Below, piece by piece: positions 17,657 through 26,284 of a DNA stretch of 64,000 nucleotides. The position numbers and the translations under genes are program-made. The notes under the pieces were generated by a model. The model did not search any database, was not told the DNA's origin, and saw nothing but the letters and a program-made list of their open reading frames with translations. Source of the DNA: Phytohabitans sp036906915. Lineage in GTDB: Bacteria; Actinomycetota; Actinomycetes; Mycobacteriales; Micromonosporaceae. Location of the stretch: contig NZ_JBAKHX010000002.1 of assembly GCF_036906915.1 (NCBI RefSeq), positions 62,001 through 126,000 of the forward strand, in the 5' to 3' direction. Within the stretch, counting starts at the first letter, position 1; each line of letters begins with the position of its first letter.

Positions 17657-18828
17657 GCCCTGAGACGGCGGACGGCTTCCTCGATGACCTCGGGACGCTT
17701 GCAGAAGGCGAACCGCACCAGGTGCTGGCCGGCCGCCGCGTTGTCGTAGAAGACCTCGGTGGGCACCGCCACCACGCCGCAGCGTTCGGGCAGCGTGCGG
17801 CAGAACGCCATGCCGTCCGTCCCGCCCAGCGGGGTGATGTCGGTGGTGACGAAGTAGGTGCCCTCGGACGGCAGGACGCCGAAGCCCGCGGCCGTCAGCC
17901 CGGCCATGAGCTGGTCGCGCCGCTGCTGGAGGCTCGCCCGGAACTGCTCGTAGTAGCTGTCTGGCAGGCCCAGCGCCACGGCGACGGCCGGCTGGAACGG
18001 TGCGCCGTTCACGTACGTGAGGAACTGCTTGACCCGCAGCGCGGCGGTCACCAGGTGCGCCGGGCCACTCGCCCAGCCGATCTTCCAACCAGTACAGGAG
18101 AAGGTCTTTCCGGCCGACGAGATGCGCAACGTGCGCTCGCGCATCCCGGGCAGCGATGCCAGCGGGGTGTGCGGCGCCGCGGCGTCCGTGAAGACCAGGT
18201 GCTCGTACACCTCGTCCGTGACCGCGTAGGCCCCGTGCTCCTGGCACAGCTGCGCGACGAGCGCGAGCTCGGCCGGTGTGAAGACCTTGCCGGTGGGGTT
18301 GTGCGGCGAGTTGAGCAGCACCAGCTTGGTGCGCGGGCCGAACGCCGCCCGCAGCGCGTCAGGGTCGAACTCGTACCGGCCATCGGCTCCCGGCCGGAGC
18401 GTGACCGGCTTGCGGACCGCGCCGGCGAGCGCGATCGAGGCGGCGTACGAGTCGTAGTACGGCTCGAAGCAGACCACCTCGTCGCCGGGCTCGCACAGGC
18501 CGAGGATGGCGGCGGCGATCGCCTCGGTGGCGCCGGCGGTGACCAGCACCTCGCCGTCCGGGTCGTACTCGAGCCCCCAGAACCGCCGCTGGTGAGCCGC
18601 GACAGCCGCGCGCAGCGCGGGGATGCCTGGTCCCGGGGGGTACTGGTTCTGGCCGCCGCGCAGCGCGTCGACGGCGGCGGCGAGCATCTCGGGTGGGCCG
18701 TCGGTGTCGGGGAAGCCCTGCCCCAGGTTGACCGCGCCGGTGCGCACCGCGAGGGCAGACATCTCCGCGAAGATCGTGGTGCCGAAGGGCCGCATCCGCT
18801 GCACCCCGACCTCGAAGGCCGTAGTCAC
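17653..18828 (-). CDS. PLP-dependent aminotransferase, DapC-like (Rv0858c family)
   Basis: A 391-residue class I/II aminotransferase. PLP lysine is in SSAGKTFSCTGWKIGW; other landmarks are VNLGQGFPDTDGPPEM, NSPHNPTGKV and YEHLVF. From memory it looks closely related to M. tuberculosis Rv0858c, annotated as N-succinyldiaminopimelate aminotransferase (lysine/diaminopimelate synthesis), and to kynurenine/methionine aminotransferases; the substrate is not fixed by sequence. The start is a GTG with a weak ribosome binding site; an ATG at 18795 is the alternative. Confidence 0.85.
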   Translation of the reverse strand: MTTAFEVGVQRMRPFGTTIFAEMSALAVRTGAVNLGQGFPDTDGPPEMLAAAVDALRGGQNQYPPGPGIPALRAAVAAHQRRFWGLEYDPDGEVLVTAGATEAIAAAILGLCEPGDEVVCFEPYYDSYAASIALAGAVRKPVTLRPGADGRYEFDPDALRAAFGPRTKLVLLNSPHNPTGKVFTPAELALVAQLCQEHGAYAVTDEVYEHLVFTDAAAPHTPLASLPGMRERTLRISSAGKTFSCTGWKIGWASGPAHLVTAALRVKQFLTYVNGAPFQPAVAVALGLPDSYYEQFRASLQQRRDQLMAGLTAAGFGVLPSEGTYFVTTDITPLGGTDGMAFCRTLPERCGVVAVPTEVFYDNAAAGQHLVRFAFCKRPEVIEEAVRRLRA

Positions 18829-18877
18829 CGAGCTAGCCTAAGCCCTCGCCCCGGCTCGGGCGGTTCGCCTACGCACG

Positions 18878-19438
18878 CTAGCCGGGGAGTACGAGCTTGG
18901 TGCAGGTCGCGGTGGCGAAGTTGCCGGAGGCGGACTTCTTGGCCACCTCCTTGCCGTCGATGGTGAGGCGGCAGTTGACGGTGCCGCTCGACCTGAGGCC
19001 GCGGGTCGCGGTGACGGTCGCCACGGCGGCGGTGTCTTCGAGGGTCAGCTCCAGCCGCCAGGGCAGCTCGGCGTCGGACTCCTGCACCACGGTCAGGCCA
19101 TCTGCCTTCACGTAGACGATCGTGGCCGGGCCCTCGCCGGTGACCTCGTACACCACGTCTCGGCCACCGCCGCCGTCCGGCTCACTGGAGGGCGGCCCGC
19201 TGGGCCGCTCGCTGGGCCGCTCGGTGGGCCGCTCGGTGGGCGGCCGGCCCGCGTAGTCGGACGGTGTGGTGGTGGGGTCGTCCGGCTGGCCGGACTGGTC
19301 GACCAGCAGCACTCCGGCCACGCCGCTGCCTCCGCAGAGCAGGACCGCGAGCACGATCACGACGGCCAGCAGTGGGCCGTTCGAGCGTCTGGGCCGCGGC
19401 GGTTGCGGCGGCTCGTACATCGGTTGGGTGTAGGTCAT
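18878..19438 (-). CDS. MmpS-like single-pass membrane protein
   Basis: A ~186-residue protein: a Pro-rich cytoplasmic N-terminus (YEPPQPPRPRR), one TM helix (LLAVVIVLAVLLCGGSGVAG), a low-complexity linker with repeated ERP(S/T) units (PTERPTERPSERPS), and a C-terminal beta domain beginning VVYEVTGEGPATIVYV, the pattern of MmpS transport-accessory proteins. No MmpL transporter is nearby, so its partner is unknown. The start at MTYTQPMYEPP is chosen because it gives the standard topology. It diverges from glmS across 146 bases. Confidence 0.72.
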   Translation of the reverse strand: MTYTQPMYEPPQPPRPRRSNGPLLAVVIVLAVLLCGGSGVAGVLLVDQSGQPDDPTTTPSDYAGRPPTERPTERPSERPSGPPSSEPDGGGGRDVVYEVTGEGPATIVYVKADGLTVVQESDAELPWRLELTLEDTAAVATVTATRGLRSSGTVNCRLTIDGKEVAKKSASGNFATATCTKLVLPG

Positions 19439-19584
19439 CGGATGACACCGTCTTGCACCTTGGCCGGATTCGGCAAGTCGGGTGTCCGATTGTTCCCAGC
19501 TGTTCGCCAAACGCTCATGTCAGATGCGCGATAAGCCGCCTTTCGCGCAAGCGCGATGAGCGATTCTTCGCTACGCTGCGGAGC

Positions 19585-21447
19585 ATGTGTGGAATCGTGG
19601 GCTACGTCGGCGGGCGGCCGGCGCTGGGCATCGTGTTGGAAGGGCTGCGACGGCTGGAATACCGCGGCTACGACTCGGCGGGCGTGGCGGTGGTGGCCGC
19701 CGACGAGCTGCTCACCGAGAAGCGGGCCGGCAAGCTCGCCATCCTGGAGAAGGCGCTGGCCGAGGGCGACATCGCCGGCATCGCCGAGGGCACCTCCGGC
19801 ATCGGGCACACCCGGTGGGCAACCCACGGTGGTCCCACCGACCGTAACGCCCACCCGCATCTCGCCCGCGACAGCCGGGTGGCCGTGATCCACAACGGCA
19901 TCATCGAAAACTTCGCGAAGCTACGCGCCCAGCTGGAGGCGGACGGGGTCGAGTTCACCAGCGAGACCGACACCGAGTGCGTGGCGCACCTGCTGGCTCG
20001 CGAGATGGTCACAGACGGCGCCCAGGGGCTCGCCGACGCCATGCGCCGCGTCTGCCGGCTGCTCGAGGGTGCGTTCACGCTGCTGGCCGTGTCGGCCGAC
20101 GCGCCCGGCGCGGTGGTCGGCGCCCGGCGCAACTCGCCGCTCGTGGTCGGTCGCGGTGTGGGGGAGAACTTCCTCGCCAGCGACGTGTCCGCGTTCATCG
20201 AGCACACCCGCGAGGCGGTCGAGCTGGGCCAGGACCAGGTCGTGCTGATCACCGCGGACGGCATCGAGATCACCGACTTCGACGGCGAGCCGGCCACCGG
20301 GCGCGACTTCCACATCGACTGGGACGCCTCGGCCGCCGAAAAGGGCGGTTACGACTACTTCATGCTCAAGGAGATCGCCGAGCAGCCGCAGGCCCTCGCC
20401 GACACGCTGCTCGGGCGGCTCAAGGAGAACGGCGACATCGTCCTCGACGAGGTCCGCCTCAGCGACCAGGACCTGCGCGACGTCGACAAGATCTTCATCG
20501 TCGCCTGCGGCACCTCCTACCACTCGGGGATGGCCGCCAAGTACGCCATCGAGCACTGGACACGCATCCCGTGCGAGGTCGAGCTGGCGAGCGAGTTCCG
20601 GTACCGCGACCCGGTGCTCGACCGCTCGACGCTGGTCGTGGCGATCAGCCAGTCCGGCGAGACCATGGACACGCTGATGGCGCTGCGGCACGCCAAGGAT
20701 CAGAAGGCTCGCGTGCTCGCCATCTGCAACACGAACGGGTCCACGATTCCGCGCGAGTCCGACGCCGTGCTGTACACGCACGCCGGCCCGGAGATCGCGG
20801 TCGCCTCGACCAAGGCGTTCCTCACCCAGCTCGTCGCCTGCTACCTGGTCGGCCTGCACCTCGCCCAGGTGCGCGGCATCAAGTACGCCGACGAGGTCGC
20901 CGCGGTCGTCGAGCAGCTCCAGCGGATGCCGGGCAAGGTGCGCGAGGTACTGGAGACGATGGAGCCGGTGCGCGAGCTGGCCCGCTCGCTGGCCGACGCC
21001 AAGAGCGTGCTCTTCATCGGCCGGCACGTCGGGTATCCGGTCGCGCTCGAAGGCGCCCTCAAGCTCAAGGAGCTGGCGTACATGCACGCCGAGGGGTTCG
21101 CAGCCGGCGAGCTCAAGCACGGTCCGATCGCGTTGATCGACGAGGGCTGCCCGGTGGTGTGCGTGGTGCCGTCGCCGGCCGGGCGTGGCGTCCTGCACGA
21201 CAAGATCGTGTCGAACATCCAGGAGGTGCGCGCCCGAGGCGCCCGCACCATCGTGATCGCCGAAGAGGGCGACACGGCGGTCGAGCCGTACGCGGATCAC
21301 CTGGTTCGGGTGCCGCGCACGCCGACCCTGCTCGCGCCGCTGGTGACCACCGTGCCCCTGCAGGTCCTGGCCTGCGAGATCGCCGCGACCCGCGGCCACG
21401 ACGTTGACCAGCCCCGCAACCTCGCCAAGAGCGTGACAGTGGAGTGA
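19585..21447 (+). CDS. glmS: Glutamine-fructose-6-phosphate aminotransferase GlmS
   Basis: A 620-residue enzyme making glucosamine-6-phosphate from fructose-6-phosphate and glutamine. The start MCGIVGYVGG exposes the catalytic Cys after Met removal; GHTRWATHG belongs to the glutaminase domain (~1-230). Two SIS sugar-isomerase domains follow (FIVACGTSYHSGMAA; LFIGRHVGYPVALEGALKLKE), and the chain ends PRNLAKSVTVE. No glmS ribozyme is expected or seen. The stop codon lies inside the first unit of a 103-bp tandem repeat. Confidence 0.97.
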   Translation: MCGIVGYVGGRPALGIVLEGLRRLEYRGYDSAGVAVVAADELLTEKRAGKLAILEKALAEGDIAGIAEGTSGIGHTRWATHGGPTDRNAHPHLARDSRVAVIHNGIIENFAKLRAQLEADGVEFTSETDTECVAHLLAREMVTDGAQGLADAMRRVCRLLEGAFTLLAVSADAPGAVVGARRNSPLVVGRGVGENFLASDVSAFIEHTREAVELGQDQVVLITADGIEITDFDGEPATGRDFHIDWDASAAEKGGYDYFMLKEIAEQPQALADTLLGRLKENGDIVLDEVRLSDQDLRDVDKIFIVACGTSYHSGMAAKYAIEHWTRIPCEVELASEFRYRDPVLDRSTLVVAISQSGETMDTLMALRHAKDQKARVLAICNTNGSTIPRESDAVLYTHAGPEIAVASTKAFLTQLVACYLVGLHLAQVRGIKYADEVAAVVEQLQRMPGKVREVLETMEPVRELARSLADAKSVLFIGRHVGYPVALEGALKLKELAYMHAEGFAAGELKHGPIALIDEGCPVVCVVPSPAGRGVLHDKIVSNIQEVRARGARTIVIAEEGDTAVEPYADHLVRVPRTPTLLAPLVTTVPLQVLACEIAATRGHDVDQPRNLAKSVTVE

Positions 21448-21711
21448 GTGAGCTGGCGCGGCGGCGTCTGGACTGAGGAGCGAAGCGACGAGGGAAGGCG
21501 TCGTCTTTGGCGCCGCGCGAGCGAACGCAACCACGGGCAGAGTGGAGTGAGTGAGCTGGCGCGGCGGCGTCTGGACTGAGGAGCGAAGCGACGAGGGAAG
21601 GCGTCGTCTTTGGCGCCGCGCGAGCGAACGCAACCACGGGCAGAGTGGAGTGAGTGAGCTGGCGCGGCGGCGTCTGGACTGAGGAGCGAAGCGACGAGGG
21701 AAGGCGTCGTC
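21438..21711. repeat. 103-bp tandem repeat, 2.7 copies, spanning the glmS stop codon
   Basis: Units begin at 21438, 21541 and 21644; the third breaks off at 21711. Each starts AGTGGAGTGAGTGAGCTGGC, so the glmS codons for Val-Glu-stop form the start of unit 1. As far as I can read, the copies are identical. Each unit contains CGACG-N8-CGTCG and a GGCGCGGCG ... GCGCCGCGC pairing, so the transcript should fold. The array fills nearly the whole gap before acpS. Unit length is not a multiple of three and no frame is conserved. Confidence 0.95.
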
Positions 21712-21740
21712 GCCGGCTGCGTCGCCGATAAGGTGAACGC

Positions 21741-22127
21741 GTGATCGTGGCTGTCGGCATCGACGTCGTCCTGGTCGACCGGTTCACGCACGCGCTCGCG
21801 CGCACACCCCTGCTCGCCGACCGCCTCTTCACCGAGGCCGAGCGATTCACGGCCTCGGGCAACCCGCGCTCGCCGGAGTCGCTCGCGGCCCGCTTCGCCG
21901 CAAAGGAAGCGGTGGCCAAGGCGCTCGGCGCGCCCAACGGGCTGCGCTGGCACGACTGCGAGATCGTCTCCGACCCCGACGGCCGGCCCTGGCTGACCGT
22001 CGGGGGCACGGTCGCCGCGGCGGCTGCCGAGCGTGGCGTCACCCGGTGGCATCTGTCCCTTTCCCACGACGGCGGGATCGCCTCGGCGATGGTGGTGGCG
22101 GAACGACTCCCGGAGGAGGCGCCATGA
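21741..22127 (+). CDS. acpS: Holo-[acyl-carrier-protein] synthase AcpS
   Basis: A 128-residue 4'-phosphopantetheinyl transferase that activates ACP with coenzyme A. Signature motifs: GIDVVLVDRF at the N-terminus (Asp binds Mg) and ARFAAKEAVAKALG (Lys-Glu-Ala core), then HLSLSHDGGIASAMVV. The GTG start has no strong ribosome binding site and lies 29 bases after the tandem repeat. ATGA overlap with the NAD(P)HX repair gene, an arrangement common in actinobacteria. Confidence 0.94.
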   Translation: MIVAVGIDVVLVDRFTHALARTPLLADRLFTEAERFTASGNPRSPESLAARFAAKEAVAKALGAPNGLRWHDCEIVSDPDGRPWLTVGGTVAAAAAERGVTRWHLSLSHDGGIASAMVVAERLPEEAP

Positions 22128-23560
22128 GGCAGGCGTGGCGGGTCAGCGACGTGCGGGCTGCCGAAGAGGCGCTGATGAAGACGGTGCCCGAGGGTTCGCT
22201 CATGCAGCGCGCCGCCGCCGGGCTCGCGCGCCGCTGCGCGCTCCTGCTTCGCGAGCGGGGTGGCGTGTACGGGGCACGCGTGCTGCTGCTGGTTGGCGCG
22301 GGCAACAACGGGGGCGATGCGCTGTACGCCGGTGCCCGCCTGGCTGAGCGGGGTGCGGCTGTCCGCGCGCTGCTGTTGGTGCCCGAGAAGGTACACCGCG
22401 CCGGTCTGGCCGCGCTCGAACGGTCAGGTGGCCGCGTGGTCGACGCGGTGCCGAACGACGTCGATCTCGCCGTGGACGGCATCGTGGGGTTGGGCGGTTC
22501 CGGTGGGCTGCGTGAGGGCGCCGCCGAGGTGGTCGAGGAGCTGCACGCGCGCCGCACGCTGATGGTCGCGGTCGACATCCCGAGCGGGGTCGAGGTCGAC
22601 ACCGGCGGGGTACGCGGTCCGGCGGTCCGCGCCGACGTGACCGTGACGTTCGGGTGCCTCAAGCCGGCGCTTGTCGTGGGCCCGGCGGCGGCGTACGCCG
22701 GTGAGGTGGAGCTGATCGACATCGGGCTGGGGCCGTGGCTGCGGGCGGACGCCGCGCTGGCGGTGCCCGATTGGGCCGACATCGACGCGTGGTGGCCGCG
22801 CCTGGGCGCCGCCTCGGAGAAGTACACCCGTGGCGTGGTGGGCATCGCGACCGGCTCCGCGACGTACCCGGGTGCGGCGGTGCTTTCGGTCGGCGGTGCG
22901 CTCGCCGGCCCGACCGGCATGGTCCGGTATGCCGGCAGCGCCGCCGGTCACGTGCTGCGGCAGCACCCGTCGGTGATCGCCACGAAGCGGGTCGCCGACG
23001 CTGGCCGGGTACAGGCGTGGGTCTGCGGCTCCGGCCTCGGCACCGACGAAGCCGCCGCCACCGAGCTGCGCACCGTGCTCGCGACCTCGCTCCCGGCGGT
23101 GCTGGACGCCGACGCCCTGACGCTGCTGGTGGACGGCTCGATGGCCGACCAGCTCCGCCGCCGCGATGCGCCGATCGTGGTGACCCCGCACGACCGGGAG
23201 TTCGCCCGGCTGGCCGGCGGCGAGCCGGGCTCGGACCGGGTCGGCGCGGCGCTGCGGCTGGCCTCCTGGATGAACGCGGTCGTGCTCCTCAAGGGCGACC
23301 GGACGGTAGTCGCCACCCCGGCCGGCGAGGCGTGGGCCAACCCGACCGGCACGCCGGCGCTGGCCACCGGCGGAACTGGTGACGTGCTGGCAGGGTTGCT
23401 CGGTTCGCTGCTCGCGGCCCGGCTGCCCGCTGAGCGAGCCGCGGTCGCGGCGGCGTACCTACATGGCCTCGCCGGCCGGGAAGCGGCCCGCCGCGGTCCA
23501 GTGACCGCGGCGGACGTCGCGGTGGCACTACGCGAGGTAGTGCCGCTCTCGTGGCGGTGA
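22124..23560 (+). CDS. nnrE/nnrD: Bifunctional NAD(P)HX epimerase / ADP-dependent dehydratase
   Basis: A 478-residue fusion repairing hydrated NAD(P)H. Residues ~1-210 are the YjeF-N epimerase (VGAGNNGGDALYAGARL, VDIPSGVEVDTGG). Residues ~235-478 are the ribokinase-like dehydratase (VLDADALTLL, VTPHDREFARLAG, LKGDRTVVATP, and the nucleotide loop ATGGTGDVLAGLLG). Length and order match the bacterial fusion. The start overlaps acpS by ATGA. Confidence 0.95.
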   Translation: MRQAWRVSDVRAAEEALMKTVPEGSLMQRAAAGLARRCALLLRERGGVYGARVLLLVGAGNNGGDALYAGARLAERGAAVRALLLVPEKVHRAGLAALERSGGRVVDAVPNDVDLAVDGIVGLGGSGGLREGAAEVVEELHARRTLMVAVDIPSGVEVDTGGVRGPAVRADVTVTFGCLKPALVVGPAAAYAGEVELIDIGLGPWLRADAALAVPDWADIDAWWPRLGAASEKYTRGVVGIATGSATYPGAAVLSVGGALAGPTGMVRYAGSAAGHVLRQHPSVIATKRVADAGRVQAWVCGSGLGTDEAAATELRTVLATSLPAVLDADALTLLVDGSMADQLRRRDAPIVVTPHDREFARLAGGEPGSDRVGAALRLASWMNAVVLLKGDRTVVATPAGEAWANPTGTPALATGGTGDVLAGLLGSLLAARLPAERAAVAAAYLHGLAGREAARRGPVTAADVAVALREVVPLSWR

Positions 23561-23589
23561 CCCTTCGGGTCCTGATTTCCGGTTTCGTT

Positions 23590-23961
23590 CTACTTGCGGA
23601 GCGCGTACTCGGCGATCTCGCCAAAGTCGACGAAGACGCACGTCTCGTTGCCGACCACCTCGGCGTCGTGCCCTGGGTGGATCGCGACGACCTCTCCCGG
23701 TACCAGTTCCTGCTCGCTGCCGTCCGCCATGATCACTCGCATCCGGCCTTCGAGCACATACCCGAGGTGCGATACCTGGCACATGTCGCCGCCCACGATC
23801 GGCTTTACGTTTTGCGACCATTTCCAGCCCGGCTCGAAGTGCCCGCGCGCCACGGGCTTGCCGCCTACCGTGCAAATGTCGGCCCAGCCCTTGCCTTCGA
23901 AGTCGCGCGTCTCGTCCGGCTTGTCGAATGTCTTGACCTCGATGCTCTTCACCGCATCCAC
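23590..23961 (-). CDS. Cupin-domain protein
   Basis: A 123-residue single-domain cupin. Motif 1 is spread over GHFEPGWKWSQ ... CQVSHLGYVLEGRM; motif 2 is PGEVVAIHPGHDAEVVGNE. Metal-binding His residues are partly present. The fold does not fix the function: it could bind a small ligand or be an isomerase/dioxygenase-like enzyme. The start is a GTG; another GTG nine bases on (23952) is better spaced from a GGGGG stretch. It is convergent with nnrE/D. Confidence 0.75.
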   Translation of the reverse strand: MDAVKSIEVKTFDKPDETRDFEGKGWADICTVGGKPVARGHFEPGWKWSQNVKPIVGGDMCQVSHLGYVLEGRMRVIMADGSEQELVPGEVVAIHPGHDAEVVGNETCVFVDFGEIAEYALRK

Positions 23962-24121
23962 CCCCCACTCGCGCAGGCTGACCGGAGCCTCCCCTACCCG
24001 GTTCCCCCCTCGAGAACGTCTCGGTTTCTCAAGTGGACCGTAACCACCGGTTGCCTGGGCATGTCAAGGTCCTGTCACCACGCAGTTGCGGAGTGTGGCC
24101 GCTTGGCCGATGACAGACCTC

Positions 24122-25075
24122 TCAGGAGGAACTCGACGCGCTGCGGGGCCGCAACGGGGACATTTCCGTCTCCTTGGCCAGGTAGTGCGGACGGCGCTTG
24201 GCCTCGTAGTACAGCCGGCCGATGTATTCGCCGATGATCCCGAGGAGCATCATCTGGATGCCGCCCAGCCCGATGACGCTGACGATGATCGTCGTGTAGC
24301 CGGGCATGTCGATGCCGCGCACCATCGCGCTCACCACGACCCAGGTCATGTACGCCACGGCGAGCAGTGTCAGCGCCAGCCCGCCGTAGATCGCGAGGCG
24401 CAGGGGGCGGTTGTTGAACGACAGCAGGCCGTCGAGCGCGTAGTTGAAGAGCTTGCCGAAGGTCCATTTGCTGCGGCCGCCCTGGCGGGACTCGTTCGTG
24501 TAGGCGAACACGACCGTGTTGAAGCCGATCCACGAGTAGATTCCCTTGGAGAACCGGTTGTACTCCGGCAGTGACAGTATGGCGTCGACCGCTCGCCGGG
24601 AAAGCAGCCGGAAGTCGCCCGCGCCGTCGACGAGCTGCACGTCGACCAATCTGTTGACCATGCGGTAGAAGGCGCGCGAGGCGAGCGTGCGGAAGAACTG
24701 GTCGCCCCGCCGGTCGCGGCAGGCGATCACCTGGTCGTAGCCCTGCTCGTACAGCTCCATCATTCGCGGGAGCAGGTGCGGCGGGTGCTGGAGGTCGGCA
24801 TCCATGATCACGATGGCGTCGCCGGTGGCGCGCTCCAGGCCGGCCAGCATGGCCGCTTCCTTGCCGAAATTTCGGCTGAGCGACGTGTACTTGACCGACG
24901 AGTCGCGCGTGGCGAGCTCGCGCAGGGCGGCTAATGTGCCGTCGTCGCTGCCGTCATCGACGAACACGATTTCGACATCCGCGGTCAACGATTGCACGGC
25001 GAGGGTCACCGCCGAGTGGAGGCGATCGACGCTCGCCTCTTCGTTGAAGCACGGCACCACGACAGACAGGCGCAT
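24122..25075 (-). CDS. Family 2 glycosyltransferase, GtrB/DPM1-like, with C-terminal membrane helices
   Basis: A 317-residue membrane-attached glycosyltransferase. N-terminal GT-A domain: LSVVVPCFNEE, FVDDGSDDGT, MDADLQHPP (DxD-type metal site) and GDFRLLSRRAVDAI. Two TM helices follow (~235-257 and ~268-290), and the tail is GEYIGRLYYEAKRRPHY, the usual ending of GtrB/ArnC-type enzymes that load a sugar onto polyprenyl phosphate. Donor sugar unknown. It diverges from alr across only 38 bases. Confidence 0.9.
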   Translation of the reverse strand: MRLSVVVPCFNEEASVDRLHSAVTLAVQSLTADVEIVFVDDGSDDGTLAALRELATRDSSVKYTSLSRNFGKEAAMLAGLERATGDAIVIMDADLQHPPHLLPRMMELYEQGYDQVIACRDRRGDQFFRTLASRAFYRMVNRLVDVQLVDGAGDFRLLSRRAVDAILSLPEYNRFSKGIYSWIGFNTVVFAYTNESRQGGRSKWTFGKLFNYALDGLLSFNNRPLRLAIYGGLALTLLAVAYMTWVVVSAMVRGIDMPGYTTIIVSVIGLGGIQMMLLGIIGEYIGRLYYEAKRRPHYLAKETEMSPLRPRSASSSS

Positions 25076-25113
25076 TCTGAGATGTTACGTGGCCGGTCAG
25101 TACCCTGAAGAGC

Positions 25114-26232
25114 ATGTGGCAGGCGGAAGTTCGCGTCGACCTCGACGCGGTTCGCGAAAACGTGACGCGGCTGCGCGCCGGCACCAGTGCCGAGCTGATG
25201 GCCGTCGTCAAGGGTGACGGGTACGGCCACGGGATGCTCCCGGTCGCCCGCGCCGCCCTGGACGCCGGTGCGACGTACCTCGGCGTGTGCACGCTCGACG
25301 AGGCGCTGACGCTGCGCCGCGCCGGGCTGACCGTGCCGGTCCTGGCCTGGCTGCTGGCGCCCGGGCTGCCGCTGCACGAGGGCGTCGCGGCCGACGTCGA
25401 GCTGAGCGCCGCGAGCCTCGACCAGCTCCGCGAGATGGTCGAGGCCGGGCGCCGCGCCGGGCGCCCGGCGCGCGTGCACCTCAAGCTCGACACCGGCCTC
25501 TCGCGCGGCGGCGCCACCGCCGCCGACTGGCCGGCGCTCGCCGAGGCCGCCGCGAAGGCCCAGGCCGACGGCGAGATCGAGGTCGTGGGCCTGTGGAGCC
25601 ATTTCGCGTACGCGGACGCGCCCGGCCACCCCACCATCGACAAGCAGGTGGTCGCGTTCCGGGAGGGCGTGGCGGTCGCCGAGCGCCTCGGGATCACCCC
25701 CCGCTACCGGCACATCGCGAACTCCGCCGCCATCCTCACCCGCCCCGACGCCCACTTCGACCTGGTGCGAGCCGGCATCGCGATGTACGGCCTGTCGCCG
25801 GTGCCGGGCGAGCGCTATGGGCTGCGGCCGGCCATGACCGCGCGGGCACGGGTGATCCTGAGCAAGCGGGTGCCGGCCGGCGAAGGCGTCTCGTACGGCC
25901 ACACCTACATCACCGAACGTGAGACCACGCTCGCGGTCGTGCCGCTCGGGTATGCCGACGGTGTGCCCAGACACGCGTCCAACGCCGGCCCGATCGAGCT
26001 GGGTGGCCGGGTCCGCCGGATCGCGGGTCGGGTCTGCATGGACCAGGTGGTGCTCGACTGCGGCGACGACCCGGTGGTCGCCGGCGACGTCGCCACCCTC
26101 TTCGGCGCTGGCGAGCACGGCGAGCCCACCGCCGACGACTGGGCGGAGGCGGTCGGCACGATCAACTACGAGATCGTCACGCGGTTCGGTAGTACCAGAG
26201 TCCCCAGGATCTACGACGGAGCTCGCGCATGA
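25114..26232 (+). CDS. alr: Alanine racemase
   Basis: A 372-residue PLP enzyme making D-alanine for peptidoglycan. Residues seen: VDLDAVRENV at the start, PLP lysine K33 in AVVKGDGYGHG, substrate His/Arg region HLKLDTGLSRGG, catalytic Tyr261 in SYGHTY, and GYADGVPR. The Asp in VVKGDGYGHG follows Gly where many relatives have Ala, a minor variation. Its stop codon overlaps an ATG (ATGA) that opens a 19-codon frame inside a repeat (26229-26288). Confidence 0.96.
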   Translation: MWQAEVRVDLDAVRENVTRLRAGTSAELMAVVKGDGYGHGMLPVARAALDAGATYLGVCTLDEALTLRRAGLTVPVLAWLLAPGLPLHEGVAADVELSAASLDQLREMVEAGRRAGRPARVHLKLDTGLSRGGATAADWPALAEAAAKAQADGEIEVVGLWSHFAYADAPGHPTIDKQVVAFREGVAVAERLGITPRYRHIANSAAILTRPDAHFDLVRAGIAMYGLSPVPGERYGLRPAMTARARVILSKRVPAGEGVSYGHTYITERETTLAVVPLGYADGVPRHASNAGPIELGGRVRRIAGRVCMDQVVLDCGDDPVVAGDVATLFGAGEHGEPTADDWAEAVGTINYEIVTRFGSTRVPRIYDGARA

Positions 26233-26234
26233 AG

Positions 26235-26282
26235 CACCCCACGAGAACGTTCCGCCGCGTTCCACGTTTCCGCGGGGAACCC
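26235..26282 (+). repeat. 48-bp repeat at the alr/hydrolase junction (copy 1)
   Basis: Starts CACCCCACGA and ends TTTCCGCGGGGAACCC. It matches copy 2 at 27389-27433 with one 3-base gap and about five substitutions. An ATG overlapping the alr stop opens a 19-codon reading frame through the repeat; its stop (26286-26288) overlaps the hydrolase ATG, so the repeat could act as a translational bridge. The encoded peptide is Arg-rich (MKHPTRTFRRVPRFRGEPA). Confidence 0.85.
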
Positions 26283-26284
26283 GC

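Noticed and set aside
19439..19584. glmS ribozyme or riboswitch upstream of glmS
   Set aside because: No ribozyme-like pseudoknot core is visible, and this RNA is known from Firmicutes and relatives. Only a short CGCGC-AA-GCGCG hairpin is present.
21448..21740. Tandem array after glmS as a CRISPR array
   Set aside because: Units are contiguous 103-bp copies with no unique spacers between short repeats, and there are no cas genes.
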